This document shows positions 23,192 to 31,826 of a DNA stretch of 41,299 nt, piece by piece; within the stretch, counting starts at the first letter, position 1, and each line of letters starts with the position of its first letter. A model generated the notes under the pieces. It was not told the DNA's origin. It saw only the letters and a list, made by a program, of their open reading frames with translations, and searched no databases. A program made the position numbers and the translations under genes. Source of the DNA: Oscillospiraceae bacterium (lineage in GTDB: Bacteria > Bacillota > Clostridia > Oscillospirales > Acutalibacteraceae); the NCBI GenBank assembly GCA_902780565.1, contig CACZGD010000005.1, forward strand, positions 1 to 41,299, written 5' to 3'.

Positions 23192-24053
23192 ACGGACCCC
23201 CGAAGCTCTGACCGCCGGGATCGACGCGGCGGTGGAAGCGCTGCTGCCCGCGCTGCCGGACTCCCTGACGGCGGTCGGGGATATGATGCGCTACACGCTG
23301 CAGGGCGGCGGCAAGCGGATCCGTCCGCTGCTCACGCTCCTGTTCTGTCAGGCGGCGGGCGGCGACCCCGCAAACGCCCTGCCCTTCGCCGCGGCGGTGG
23401 AGTACGTGCATACCTATTCCCTGATCCACGACGATCTGCCCTGCATGGATAACGACGATATGCGGCGCGGCAAGCCCGCCTCCCACGTGAAATTCGGCGA
23501 GGCGAACGCCCTGCTTGCGGGCGACGCGCTGCTCACCCACGCCTTTGCCGCGATCGCGGCGGCAGAGGAGCGAACAAGCGTGTCCGCGAAAAACATTGTG
23601 CGCGCCACGCGGGAGCTTTCGCTTCTGGCGGGCGCCGGCGGCATGGTCGGCGGGCAGTTTCTGGACCTCGCAAGCGAGGGGACCGACTGCGCGGCCCAAA
23701 CGCTGCTGGAGATGGATTCCCTGAAGACCGGGGCGCTGATCGAGGCGGCCTGCGTGCTGGGGCTGCTGGCGGCGGACGCGGACGAAAGGCTGTTTGCGCC
23801 GGCGCGCACCTTTGCGCGCGCGCTGGGGCTGGCGTTCCAGATCGAGGACGATCTGATCGAATTCGCGGATGAGACCGAAACCAGCGACGCGGTCAACGAA
23901 AAAGCGACCTATATCACAAAGTTCGGCGAGGCCGAGGCCAGACGCCTTGCCGCCGTTTATACCGGGCAGGCCATTGACGCGCTGGACGCGTTTGGGGAAG
24001 CAAAGCAGCCGCTGGTTGCTTTGGCAAAGGCGCTGCTTGTCAGAAAAAGCTGA
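23184..24053 (+). CDS. ispA: Polyprenyl (farnesyl/geranylgeranyl) diphosphate synthase
   Basis: The 289-residue trans-prenyltransferase condenses isopentenyl diphosphate with allylic diphosphates. GGGKRIRPLL is near 38, and the first Asp-rich motif is DDLPCMDNDD near 83 (the DDx4D form typical of bacterial farnesyl synthases). GQFLDL is near 155. The second motif reads DDLIE near 222 rather than the usual DDxxD, and the conserved GKxxGxD stretch after it is replaced by SDAVNEKATY, which is unusual. It is coupled to xseB (8-base overlap) and to dxs (1-base overlap). With dxs it covers the first and later steps of isoprenoid synthesis. Confidence 0.92.
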   Translation: MAERTPEALTAGIDAAVEALLPALPDSLTAVGDMMRYTLQGGGKRIRPLLTLLFCQAAGGDPANALPFAAAVEYVHTYSLIHDDLPCMDNDDMRRGKPASHVKFGEANALLAGDALLTHAFAAIAAAEERTSVSAKNIVRATRELSLLAGAGGMVGGQFLDLASEGTDCAAQTLLEMDSLKTGALIEAACVLGLLAADADERLFAPARTFARALGLAFQIEDDLIEFADETETSDAVNEKATYITKFGEAEARRLAAVYTGQAIDALDAFGEAKQPLVALAKALLVRKS

Positions 24054-25927
24054 TGGAATATACGTTATTACCCAAAATCAAGGGTCCGGCGGACGTAAAG
24101 CGCCTGTCGGACGACGAGCTGCCGCTGCTGGCAGCCGAGATCCGGGATAAAATGATCCGCACCGTGGCCGAAAACGGCGGGCACCTCTCGTCGAACCTCG
24201 GCGTTGTGGAGCTGACCATCGCCCTGCACCGGGTCTTTGATTCTCCCAACGATAAAATCGTGTGGGACGTGGGGCACCAGTGCTACGCGCACAAGCTCCT
24301 GACCGGGCGGGCGGACGCGTTCGATACGCTGCGCAGGCCCGGCGGCATTTCGGGCTTTACGCGGCGCTATGAAAGCGAGCACGATATTTTTTCCGGCGGG
24401 CACTCCAGCGTGGCGCTTTCCGCCGCCTTCGGCATCGCGGAGGCGAACAAAAAGCGCGGCAGCAGGGACTATACCGTCGCCGTGGTCGGGGACGGCGCGT
24501 TCACCGGCGGCATGGTGTATGAGGCGCTCAACAACGCCGGGCACGCGGGCAAGGGGACCCGCCTGATCGTCATCCTCAACGACAACGAGATGTCCATCTC
24601 GAAAAACGTGGGGGCGCTGGCGCGGTATTTCGCCATGCTCAAGGCGAACCCGCAGTATTTCCGCCTGAAGGCGACGACCGAAAACGTGCTCAACCACATC
24701 CCGGTCGTCGGCAAGCCGATGGCGAAGGGGATCTATAACGTCAAGACGCGCGTGAAGAACGCGATCTATAAAAGCACCATGTTCGAGGAGATGGGCTTCC
24801 GCTATATGGGCCCCATCGACGGGCACGATATCGATCACCTTGTGGACGCGCTGGAGGGCGCGATCGAGGCGGATTACCCGATCCTGCTGCACATCAACAC
24901 GGTCAAGGGCAAGGGCTACGCGCTCGCGGAGCGGGAGCCGGACCGCTTCCACGGCATTTCTGCGTTCAATATCGAAACCGGCGAAAAAAAGCCCGGCGCA
25001 AAAGGGTTTTCGGACGCGTTCGGCGAGTATATCGTCAAGGCCGGCGCGAAGGACGACCGGATCTGCTGTATCACCGCCGCCATGGCGCTGGGTACCGGGC
25101 TTGTCCCGTTCAGCGAGCGCTTTCCGGACCGTTTCTATGACGTCGGCATCGCGGAGCCGCACGCGGTTACTTTCGCCGCGGGGCTGTCGCGCGGCGGTAT
25201 GCTGCCGGTGTTCGCGGTGTATTCCACCTTCCTGCAGCGCTCCTACGACCAGATCATCCACGACTGCGCCATGCAGGGCCTCAAGATCGTGTTCGCGGTG
25301 GACCGCGCCGGTTTCGTCGGGGACGACGGGGAATCCCATCACGGGCTGTTTGACGCGGCGTTTCTGAACTCAATCCCGGACGTGACGGTCTACGCCCCCA
25401 CGACCTTTCGGGAGCTGGAGACCGCCTTCGACAAGGCGCTGTACCGGACCGAAGGTCCCGCTGCCGTGCGCTATCCGCGCGGCCCGGCGCCGGAGATCCC
25501 GGATGAATATCTGCCGTCCGACGCGGATTACGATTATTTCGGCGCCCCGGACGCGGACGCGGTGCTGGCGACCTACGGCAGACTGTGGCGCGAGGCGATC
25601 ACCGCGAAGGAGACGCTGGAAAAGAAGGGGCTCAGCGTGGGGCTCTTAAAGCTCAACCGCATCAAGCCCGTCCCGAAGGCGGCGGTGCGCAGCGTGATGG
25701 AAGCAAAACGCGTTTTCTTCTTCGAGGAGGGGCAGCGCTTCGGCGGCATCGGCGAGACCTTTGCGGACAAGCTGTGCAAATACGGCTACCGCGGCGCCTA
25801 CGTCAGCACCGGCGTGAAATGTGAATTCTGCACCCAGAACACCGTCGCGGGGCTGCTCGCGGAATATAAGCTGGACGCGGCTTCCATGGCGGAGCTGGTC
25901 CTGTCGTCAAATGAAAAGCATGAGTGA
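24053..25927 (+). CDS. dxs: 1-deoxy-D-xylulose-5-phosphate synthase
   Basis: The 624-residue thiamine-diphosphate enzyme joins pyruvate and glyceraldehyde-3-phosphate in the first step of the MEP isoprenoid pathway. GGHLSSNLGVVELTIALH near 42, VWDVGHQCYAHKLLTGR near 66, the ThDP/Mg motif VVGDGAFTGGMVYEALNNAG near 145-165 and the transketolase-like GIAEPHAVTFAAGLSRGG near 365 are intact, and the length is normal. Its ATG overlaps the ispA stop (TGATG). The 3' end overlaps the tlyA start by eight bases. Confidence 0.97.
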   Translation: MEYTLLPKIKGPADVKRLSDDELPLLAAEIRDKMIRTVAENGGHLSSNLGVVELTIALHRVFDSPNDKIVWDVGHQCYAHKLLTGRADAFDTLRRPGGISGFTRRYESEHDIFSGGHSSVALSAAFGIAEANKKRGSRDYTVAVVGDGAFTGGMVYEALNNAGHAGKGTRLIVILNDNEMSISKNVGALARYFAMLKANPQYFRLKATTENVLNHIPVVGKPMAKGIYNVKTRVKNAIYKSTMFEEMGFRYMGPIDGHDIDHLVDALEGAIEADYPILLHINTVKGKGYALAEREPDRFHGISAFNIETGEKKPGAKGFSDAFGEYIVKAGAKDDRICCITAAMALGTGLVPFSERFPDRFYDVGIAEPHAVTFAAGLSRGGMLPVFAVYSTFLQRSYDQIIHDCAMQGLKIVFAVDRAGFVGDDGESHHGLFDAAFLNSIPDVTVYAPTTFRELETAFDKALYRTEGPAAVRYPRGPAPEIPDEYLPSDADYDYFGAPDADAVLATYGRLWREAITAKETLEKKGLSVGLLKLNRIKPVPKAAVRSVMEAKRVFFFEEGQRFGGIGETFADKLCKYGYRGAYVSTGVKCEFCTQNTVAGLLAEYKLDAASMAELVLSSNEKHE

Positions 25928-26750
25928 AAAAATAAGACTCGATCAATATATCACGGACCTCGGCCTTGCCGGGAGCCGCGAAAAGGCGAAGGCCGCCATC
26001 ATGGCGGGGCTCGTTTACGTGAACGGGCAAAAGGCGGCGAAGGCGGGCGAGACCGTGCGCGATACCGATAAGGTCGAGGTGCGCGGCGGCAGCGAATTCG
26101 TCAGCCGCGGCGGCTATAAGCTCAAAAAGGCGGTCGGCGCGTTCGGGCTGACCCTCGCGGGCAGGATCTGCATGGATATCGGCGCCTCCACCGGCGGCTT
26201 CACGGACTGTATGCTGCAAAACGGCGCGGCGAAGGTCTACGCGGTGGACGTCGGCTACGGCCAGCTCGCCTGGAAGCTCAGAAGCGACCCGCGCGTCGTC
26301 AATCTGGAGCGCACGAATATCCGCTACCTTACGCACGAGGCGGTGCCCGAGGCGCCGGACTTCATCAGCGTGGACGTGGCGTTCATCTCCCTGAAGCTCG
26401 TGCTGCCGGTCGCCTATGAATTCCTGCGGGAAAACGGGCAGTGCGTGTGCCTTGTCAAGCCGCAGTTTGAGGCGGGAAGAGAAAAGGTCGGCAAAAAGGG
26501 CGTGGTGCGCGACAAGGCGGTCCACGTCGAGGTCGTGGAAAACACCGTCGCCTTCGCAAGGGCGCTCGGCTTTACCGTGACGGGGCTGGATTTCTCCCCG
26601 ATCAAGGGGCCGGAGGGCAACATTGAATATCTGCTCTGCCTGCAAAAGGGCGGGGACAGCGATTTTATCCCGGATCCCGCCGCCGTCGTGGAGGCGTCCC
26701 ACCGGACGCTTGACGGCTTGGGCCCGATGGGGGAGGAGGGCAAGGCATGA
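25920..26750 (+). CDS. tlyA: TlyA family rRNA (cytidine-2'-O)-methyltransferase
   Basis: The 276-residue protein has an N-terminal S4 RNA-binding domain (RLDQYITDLGLAGSREKAKA, about 6-60) and an FtsJ/RrmJ-type methyltransferase domain. Its SAM motif is MDIGASTGGFTDCML near 85, followed by VDVAFISLKLVLP and LVKPQFEAGREKVGKKG, typical of TlyA. It should methylate ribosomal RNA at cytidine 2'-OH groups. The chosen ATG (25920) begins MSEKIRLDQ; an in-frame ATG nine bases earlier (25911) is possible. Neither has a strong Shine-Dalgarno, as expected for a gene coupled to dxs. It ends in an ATGA overlap with nadK. Confidence 0.95.
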   Translation: MSEKIRLDQYITDLGLAGSREKAKAAIMAGLVYVNGQKAAKAGETVRDTDKVEVRGGSEFVSRGGYKLKKAVGAFGLTLAGRICMDIGASTGGFTDCMLQNGAAKVYAVDVGYGQLAWKLRSDPRVVNLERTNIRYLTHEAVPEAPDFISVDVAFISLKLVLPVAYEFLRENGQCVCLVKPQFEAGREKVGKKGVVRDKAVHVEVVENTVAFARALGFTVTGLDFSPIKGPEGNIEYLLCLQKGGDSDFIPDPAAVVEASHRTLDGLGPMGEEGKA

Positions 26751-27598
26751 AGCTCTCGATCATTCCGAATCTGACGCGCGCCCGCGCGGGGGAGGTTGCT
26801 TCGCGCCTGTTTTCGGCGCTCACGGCGCTCGGCGGCGAGGCGTTTCTGCCGGCGTCCCAGCGTTCCGCGTTCCCGGACGCGCCGGACGGCGCGTTCCTGC
26901 CGGAGGCGGAGCTTTACCGGGTCGCGGACGCGGTTCTGCCCGTGGGCGGGGACGGCAGCGTGATCCGCGCCGCGAAGCGCGCCTATGCGTACGACAAGCC
27001 GGTGCTCGGCGTGAACGCCGGGAACCTTGCCTATCTCTGCTCGCTGGAGGAATCCTCCTTCAGCCTGCTGCCGCGGCTGCTCGGCGGGGACTATACCCTG
27101 CAGCCGCGCATGCTTCTGGATGTGACGGTCTATGAGGGCGACGAACCCGTCCGGCGGCATTTCGCCCTGAACGACGTGGCGGTCGCCCGGGGACGCGGCG
27201 TCGGGCTCGTGGACCTGTCGGTCTCCGCGAACGGCAAGCCCATCGCCGACTACGTGGCGGACGGCGTGATCTTTGCGACGCCCACGGGCTCCACGGCGTA
27301 TTCCATGTCGGCGGGCGGCCCCATCGTGGAGCCGACGCTGGAGGCGATGCTGCTGACGCCCGTCTGTCCGCACTCCCTGGCGTTCCGCCCCTATATCTTC
27401 GCGCCGGACACGGTGTTCGAGGTGCGCGGCAACGCGCGCGGGCGCAATCCCGAGGTCCTGTATTCCTGCGACGGGGAGGAAAGCCTGCCCCTGACGGACG
27501 CGGGCCGCATCGTGATCAAAAGAGCCGAACGCAAGCTCGGCCTGATTTCCCTGACGTCCGATCATTTCATCGACGTCCTGAATAAAAAAGCGCTTTGA
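26747..27598 (+). CDS. nadK: NAD kinase
   Basis: The 283-residue enzyme phosphorylates NAD to NADP. The nucleotide-phosphate motif is GGDGS (67-71) where most NAD kinases have GGDGT, and the next motif is NAGNLAYL in place of NxGxLGFL. DGVIFATPTGSTAYSMSAGGPIV near 170-192, diagnostic of NadK, is intact. ATGA overlap with tlyA and the usual tlyA-nadK-argR-recN order support the call. About 57 bases separate it from argR, the first real gap in the operon. Confidence 0.94.
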   Translation: MKLSIIPNLTRARAGEVASRLFSALTALGGEAFLPASQRSAFPDAPDGAFLPEAELYRVADAVLPVGGDGSVIRAAKRAYAYDKPVLGVNAGNLAYLCSLEESSFSLLPRLLGGDYTLQPRMLLDVTVYEGDEPVRRHFALNDVAVARGRGVGLVDLSVSANGKPIADYVADGVIFATPTGSTAYSMSAGGPIVEPTLEAMLLTPVCPHSLAFRPYIFAPDTVFEVRGNARGRNPEVLYSCDGEESLPLTDAGRIVIKRAERKLGLISLTSDHFIDVLNKKAL

Positions 27599-27655
27599 AC
27601 CGTTGCCTGCGGTTTTGATACAGTAAATATCTTTGAAAGGAACTGGCAAATACAA

Positions 27656-28108
27656 ATGAAGAAAAAAAGACAGGAAATCATTGAACAGTTGATCCGTGAG
27701 AATAACGTCGGCACGCAGGAGGAGCTTCTGGACCTGTTGATCGCCGAGGGCGTCAACGTGACGCAGGCCACCGTTTCGCGCGATATCAAGGAGATGCGCA
27801 TCGTGAAAAAGAGCGGCGCGAACGGGGAATATAAATATTATCTGCCCTCCACGCAGGAGGACGAGGCGGACTCCCGCCTGTATTCCATCATTGCCAACGC
27901 CGCGCTTTCCTCCGTGATCGTGAACAACGAGATCATTGTGAAATGTCATCCCGGCACTGCCAGAGCGGTCGCGTCCGCCGCGGATATGCTGCACTGCAAG
28001 CTGATCGCCGGCACCATTGCAGGGGACGATACGGTCCTTGTGATCTGCTTTTCCGCCGACGCCGCCGTGGAGGCCAAGGAGATCCTGGACGATATGCTCG
28101 GGTTTTAA
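27656..28108 (+). CDS. argR: Arginine repressor ArgR/AhrC
   Basis: The 150-residue regulator has an N-terminal winged helix (about 1-70, with VTQATVSRDIKEMRIVK) and a C-terminal arginine-binding oligomerisation domain ending in GTIAGDDTVLVIC near 120-133. It senses arginine and controls arginine biosynthesis and catabolism. AAAGGAA lies 13 bases upstream, slightly far but acceptable. No arginine genes are in the window. The place between nadK and recN is conserved in Firmicutes. Confidence 0.96.
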   Translation: MKKKRQEIIEQLIRENNVGTQEELLDLLIAEGVNVTQATVSRDIKEMRIVKKSGANGEYKYYLPSTQEDEADSRLYSIIANAALSSVIVNNEIIVKCHPGTARAVASAADMLHCKLIAGTIAGDDTVLVICFSADAAVEAKEILDDMLGF

Positions 28109-28113
28109 CGCCC

Positions 28114-29799
28114 ATGCTTCGTCTGCTGCAGATCGAAAACATCGCCACGATCCAAAGCGCGGAGGTCGCGTTCGGACCGGGGTTGAATATCCTGACCGGT
28201 GAGACCGGCGCGGGCAAAAGCATCCTGATCGACGCGGTAAACGCCGTATCCGGCGCAAAGACCTCCCGCGAGCTGATCCGCACCGGCGCGCCGTACGCCT
28301 ACGTGTCCGCGCTGTTCTCGGACGTGGGGGACGCGGTGAACGCCGCGCTGTCCGAATTCGGCCTTACGCCGGAGGAGGACGGCAGTTTGCTGCTGCAGCG
28401 CCGCCTGCTGCGGGACGGCAAAAACGTTTGCCTCGTCAACGGGCGCACCGTAACGCTCTCCATGCTGCGCGCGCTTGCCGCGGGGCTTGTGGATATCCAC
28501 GGGCAGCGGGATTCCGGCGCGCTGCTGGATCCCGACCGGCATCTGGAGTTCCTGGACGCCTACGCCGGGGACGCCGCCGAGCGCGCCGCCTACGCCGATT
28601 GCTACGGGCGGCTGGTCGCCTTGCGCCGGGAGAAAAGATCCCTCGTCATGGACGAGGGCGAAAAGGCGCGGCGGCTGGATCTGCTGCGCTTTCAGGTCAA
28701 CGAGCTGCGCGCCGCCGGGATCACGCCCGGCGAAACGCAGGAGCTGCGCCGCAGACGGAACGTGCTGCACAACAGCCGCAAGGTGATCGAGGCGCTGAGC
28801 CGCGCAGTCGGCGCGCTGCTGGGGGATGGGGAAGCGCCCGGCGCGGAAACGCTGCTCGGGGCTGCCGCCGGGGAGATCGGCAGCGTCACGGATGTGGCGA
28901 AGAACCTGTCTTCGATCGGCGACAGTATCGAGGGCGCAAGGGAGACCGTGCTGGAGGCGGCGTCCGTGCTGGACGACGCGCTCACGCAATTGACCGAAAA
29001 CGAGGACGATCCGGACGCGATCGAAGCGCGTCTCGATCAGCTTTACCGCCTGTCCCTGAAATACGGGCAGACGGAGGAAGAGATGCTTGCCTTCCTGCAG
29101 AAAGCGGAGGAGGAGCTGAATACCATCGAATTCGCGGAGGAGCGCCTCGCCGCGCTAGAGGAGGCGGAGCGGGGAGCGCTGGCAGAGACCGAGGCTGCCG
29201 CCGCTGCCCTCACTTCTGTGCGCAAGCAGGCCGCAACGCGGCTCAGCGCCGCAATCGAGGCGGAGCTGCGGTTTCTGGATATGCCGGGCGCGGTGTTCCC
29301 GGTGTCCGTCGAGCCCTGCGAGCTTGGCGCGTCCGGCGCGGACCGGGCGGCGTTCCTGTTCTCCGCCAACCCCGGCGAAGCGGCAAGACCGCTGGATAAG
29401 GTCGCCTCCGGCGGCGAGCTTTCGCGCGTGATGCTCTCGCTCAAAAACGTGCTGGGTGCGGGCGCGGGCGCGCGGACGCTGGTCTTCGACGAGATCGACG
29501 CGGGCGTTTCCGGCTCCGCCGCGGGCAAGATCGCGCTGCGGCTGTCCGCCCTGTCGGCGAGCGCGCAGGTCTTCTGCATCACCCACTCTGCGCAGATCGC
29601 GGCCTTTGCCGATACGCATATCTTCCTCTCAAAGGCGGTGCGCGAGGGCAAGACCTACACCGCCGTCCGTACGCTGACGGACGACGAACGGGCAACGGAG
29701 CTTGCCCGCATCACCTACGGCGCGGATTTCACCGCGGGGCAGACCGCCGCCATGCGGGAGATGATCGCCCACGCCGCCGCACAGAAGAAAGAATCGTAA
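28114..29799 (+). CDS. recN: DNA repair protein RecN
   Basis: The 561-residue SMC-like ATPase acts in recombinational repair of double-strand breaks. Walker A is GETGAGKS (29-36). The ABC signature region is KVASGGELSRVMLSLKNVL near 428-447 and Walker B is TLVFDEIDAGVSG near 456, with a coiled-coil middle region (about 160-370). The chosen ATG begins MLRLLQIENIATI, six bases after the argR stop; the frame is open into argR, but family alignment fixes this start. A terminator follows immediately, ending the operon. Confidence 0.96.
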   Translation: MLRLLQIENIATIQSAEVAFGPGLNILTGETGAGKSILIDAVNAVSGAKTSRELIRTGAPYAYVSALFSDVGDAVNAALSEFGLTPEEDGSLLLQRRLLRDGKNVCLVNGRTVTLSMLRALAAGLVDIHGQRDSGALLDPDRHLEFLDAYAGDAAERAAYADCYGRLVALRREKRSLVMDEGEKARRLDLLRFQVNELRAAGITPGETQELRRRRNVLHNSRKVIEALSRAVGALLGDGEAPGAETLLGAAAGEIGSVTDVAKNLSSIGDSIEGARETVLEAASVLDDALTQLTENEDDPDAIEARLDQLYRLSLKYGQTEEEMLAFLQKAEEELNTIEFAEERLAALEEAERGALAETEAAAAALTSVRKQAATRLSAAIEAELRFLDMPGAVFPVSVEPCELGASGADRAAFLFSANPGEAARPLDKVASGGELSRVMLSLKNVLGAGAGARTLVFDEIDAGVSGSAAGKIALRLSALSASAQVFCITHSAQIAAFADTHIFLSKAVREGKTYTAVRTLTDDERATELARITYGADFTAGQTAAMREMIAHAAAQKKES

Positions 29800-29822
29800 A
29801 CCCGCCGCCCGGCGGGTTTTTT
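29799..29822 (+). terminator. Rho-independent terminator of the nusB-recN operon
   Basis: AACCCGCC (29799-29806) pairs with GGCGGGTT (29811-29818) around a GCCC loop, followed by a T6 run (29817-29822). The stem begins in the recN stop codon. Confidence 0.9.
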
Positions 29823-29942
29823 ACGGGGCGCTTTTCGGTTTCTGCCGCAAAAACAATCATCTGACGCCCGCCGATTTTTCTTTTCGGGCGACGGCGGGAC
29901 CGAAAGCGCTCGGCGCCGGACGGTAGAGGGTACCCGCGATCC

Positions 29943-29986
29943 TTACACCGCTGTAACTGGATTTTTCCGCGCCGAGGTGGTATACT
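29943..29986 (+). promoter_or_regulatory. Extended -10 promoter with upstream palindrome for the zinc-ribbon gene
   Basis: TATACT (29981-29986) preceded by TGG (29978-29980) forms an extended -10 element; the -35 is weak. A perfect inverted repeat TTACA-CCGC-TGTAA (29943-29956) lies just upstream of the -35 position, where an activator could bind. Confidence 0.6.
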
Positions 29987-30011
29987 GGGAACACAAAAGG
30001 AGGGGAGTCGA

Positions 30012-30236
30012 ATGTATACTTCCGCGCAAAACGGTCCTTTCCGCTGTCCTTACTGCGGCGGTACGGAGATGATCGAATGCTTTCAGACCGGTTACGCCGC
30101 GCTGACGGCGACGAGCCATAAGCTCGGCGGCAGGACGCTGTACCACGACGTGTGCCGCAGATGCGGCAGCGTGACGCGCAGCTACGTGAAGGAGCCGGAA
30201 AAACTCCTGAAGCGCAGGGACAGAAAAATCGGCTGA
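30012..30236 (+). CDS. Small zinc-ribbon protein
   Basis: The 74-residue protein has two cysteine pairs, CPYC (12-15) and CRRC (48-51), spaced as in a zinc ribbon, and an extra Cys at 23. The tail is basic (KLLKRRDRKIG). A strong AAAGGAGGGG (29996-30005) precedes the ATG. It is monocistronic with its own promoter and terminator. The specific function is unknown; nucleic-acid or protein binding would suit the fold. Confidence 0.75.
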   Translation: MYTSAQNGPFRCPYCGGTEMIECFQTGYAALTATSHKLGGRTLYHDVCRRCGSVTRSYVKEPEKLLKRRDRKIG

Positions 30237-30246
30237 GAAACAGAAC

Positions 30247-30285
30247 AAAAACCGCTATGGCCCAAAGCAGGCATAGCGGTTTTTT
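30247..30285. terminator. Bidirectional terminator
   Basis: A 13-bp stem AAAAACCGCTATG (30247-30259)/CATAGCGGTTTTT (30272-30284) gives T-runs on both strands. It lies between the zinc-ribbon gene (+) and the lipoprotein gene (-). Confidence 0.92.
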
Positions 30286-30310
30286 CATCAATTGGCTTTC
30301 TTCCTTTTGC

Positions 30311-30760
30311 TTATTCCGGGACGACCTCGAACCGGTCCGCGGGAACGCCGATCACGCGATAGCTTTCGCCCATGCGCACGGCGCCGACGATGTGGATCTT
30401 CGTGCCGTCCGCGGGGATCTCGGCCTCGCCGTCGATCTCATAGGTCGTGCCGATACTCTTGCTGCCCTCGGCGTTGCGGACCACGACGGTGTGCGTCGTG
30501 ACGCTTGCGCCGACGTAGCCGGTAATCTCCACGACGGTGCCTTCGGCGATCTCGCCGTTCTGCATCTTGTTGATCAGCGCGTTCATCGCGTCGTAATCAT
30601 TCTCCCCGATCACGACGGCGGGTTCGGCGTACGGGTCTGCGGTCGCGGCGCTTTCGGCGGAGGCGTCCGCTTCATCAGTTCCCTTGCCGCAGGCCGTCAA
30701 GCCTGCCAACAGCAGGACCGCCGCCAGCAGCAGCGCAAGGATTCTTTCGGAGCGTTTCAT
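30311..30760 (-). CDS. Putative lipoprotein
   Basis: The 149-residue protein has a lipoprotein signal: a basic start (MKRSER), a Leu/Ala-rich core and the lipobox LTAC with Cys24. An acidic/Ala spacer follows, then a soluble domain of about 100 residues, rich in beta strands and with an OB-fold feel (GTVVEITGYVGASV, KIHIVGAVRMGESYRVIG). One base separates it from the upstream hydrolase stop and the Shine-Dalgarno is weak, so it is translated with that gene. It should be anchored on the outer face of the membrane. Function is not known. Confidence 0.82.
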   Translation of the reverse strand: MKRSERILALLLAAVLLLAGLTACGKGTDEADASAESAATADPYAEPAVVIGENDYDAMNALINKMQNGEIAEGTVVEITGYVGASVTTHTVVVRNAEGSKSIGTTYEIDGEAEIPADGTKIHIVGAVRMGESYRVIGVPADRFEVVPE

Positions 30761-30761
30761 C

Positions 30762-31724
30762 TTATTTCACATACTTGCCGACGAACTCGCGCACCTTGGG
30801 CCAGTAGAGCTCGGGATGCACGTCGCAGGCCTCGGCATGCTCGGCGTCCGGCACGGAAAGGATGTCCTTCTCGGCGGCGCAGGCGTCGTAATTGACCGCG
30901 AGCATATCGTAAGGCACAAAGGTATCCTTCTCGCCGTGGATGAACAGGGTCGGGGTCTTGGAGCGGGCTACGGCCTCAACGGGCGTGCACTTCTTGAAAT
31001 CCCAGCCGTGGAAGAGCTTGGAATAGGTGTTCGCGGCGGGGATGAAGGGGAACTTCGGCAGATGCAGGATGTTGCCGATCTGCGCGCCGAACTGCTCGTT
31101 GCAGTCGGTGAAGCCGCAGTCCTCAATGGCGCACTTCACGTTCTCGGGCAGGTCCTCGCCGGTGACAAGCATGGTGGTCGCGGCGCCCATGGATTCGCCG
31201 ATCAGCACGATCTGGCTTTCGGGGTCGATGGACACGATATAGTTGATCCACGCGATCACGTCGTAACGCTCAAAGTAGCCCATGGAGCAGTGATTGTGCT
31301 CGCTCTTTCTGTGGCCGCGCTGATAGGGGAACAGGCAGTTATAGCCGTCCTGCCAGAAGCCGAAGCCCTGCTTCGCCATGGAGCGGGGGCGGGAGGAGTA
31401 GCCGTGGATGACGATAGCCCACTTGTGGGACTCCTCGGGCTGCATGATGACCTCCGCGTGCAGGGTCTTTCCGTCGGCGTTGAGCAGCTTGGTCTCAACA
31501 GGCGCGCTGGCGACGAACCAGTCGTCCGCGCTGCGGAAATACTCGTTGTTGAGGTACTTCGTCATGTTATACTCTTCGTTAAGCGGCTCCTCGGGCTTCA
31601 TGTTGATATAGCCCCATCTGGAGAGCGCGCCTTCAAAAATGACGGCGCCCGCGCTGAGATACGCGCCGGCCGCGACGGCGGCAGCGGTGCAGGTGCCCTT
31701 GATGATCTTTTTGATATCCGCCAT
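30762..31724 (-). CDS. Membrane-anchored alpha/beta hydrolase (S33/BAAT-like)
   Basis: The 320-residue protein has an N-terminal hydrophobic segment (about 10-32), probably a signal anchor, and an alpha/beta hydrolase fold. VIHGYSSRPRSMA provides the oxyanion region, the nucleophile elbow is GESMG near 176, the acid is in FIHGEKDTFVP near 265, and the His is in DAEHAEA near 294. It probably hydrolyses an ester or peptide at the membrane surface; the substrate is unknown. The start at 31724 is chosen because AAAGGAG lies seven bases upstream (31732-31738, minus), although the frame is open further up. It is followed by the lipoprotein gene in one transcript. Confidence 0.88.
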   Translation of the reverse strand: MADIKKIIKGTCTAAAVAAGAYLSAGAVIFEGALSRWGYINMKPEEPLNEEYNMTKYLNNEYFRSADDWFVASAPVETKLLNADGKTLHAEVIMQPEESHKWAIVIHGYSSRPRSMAKQGFGFWQDGYNCLFPYQRGHRKSEHNHCSMGYFERYDVIAWINYIVSIDPESQIVLIGESMGAATTMLVTGEDLPENVKCAIEDCGFTDCNEQFGAQIGNILHLPKFPFIPAANTYSKLFHGWDFKKCTPVEAVARSKTPTLFIHGEKDTFVPYDMLAVNYDACAAEKDILSVPDAEHAEACDVHPELYWPKVREFVGKYVK

Positions 31725-31759
31725 AAAGAAACTCCTTTGATACAGAATTAATCCCTTAC

Positions 31760-31788
31760 AGTTTAGCATACGAAAACGGAAAAATCAA
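31760..31788 (-). promoter_or_regulatory. Promoter of the hydrolase-lipoprotein operon
   Basis: On the minus strand, TTGATT (31783-31788), a 17-nt spacer and TAAACT (31760-31765), with TGC just before the -10, form a plausible extended promoter. Confidence 0.65.
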
Positions 31789-31826
31789 GCCCATTTCCGC
31801 AAAAGGGCGTTTAATGCCGGAAAAAT

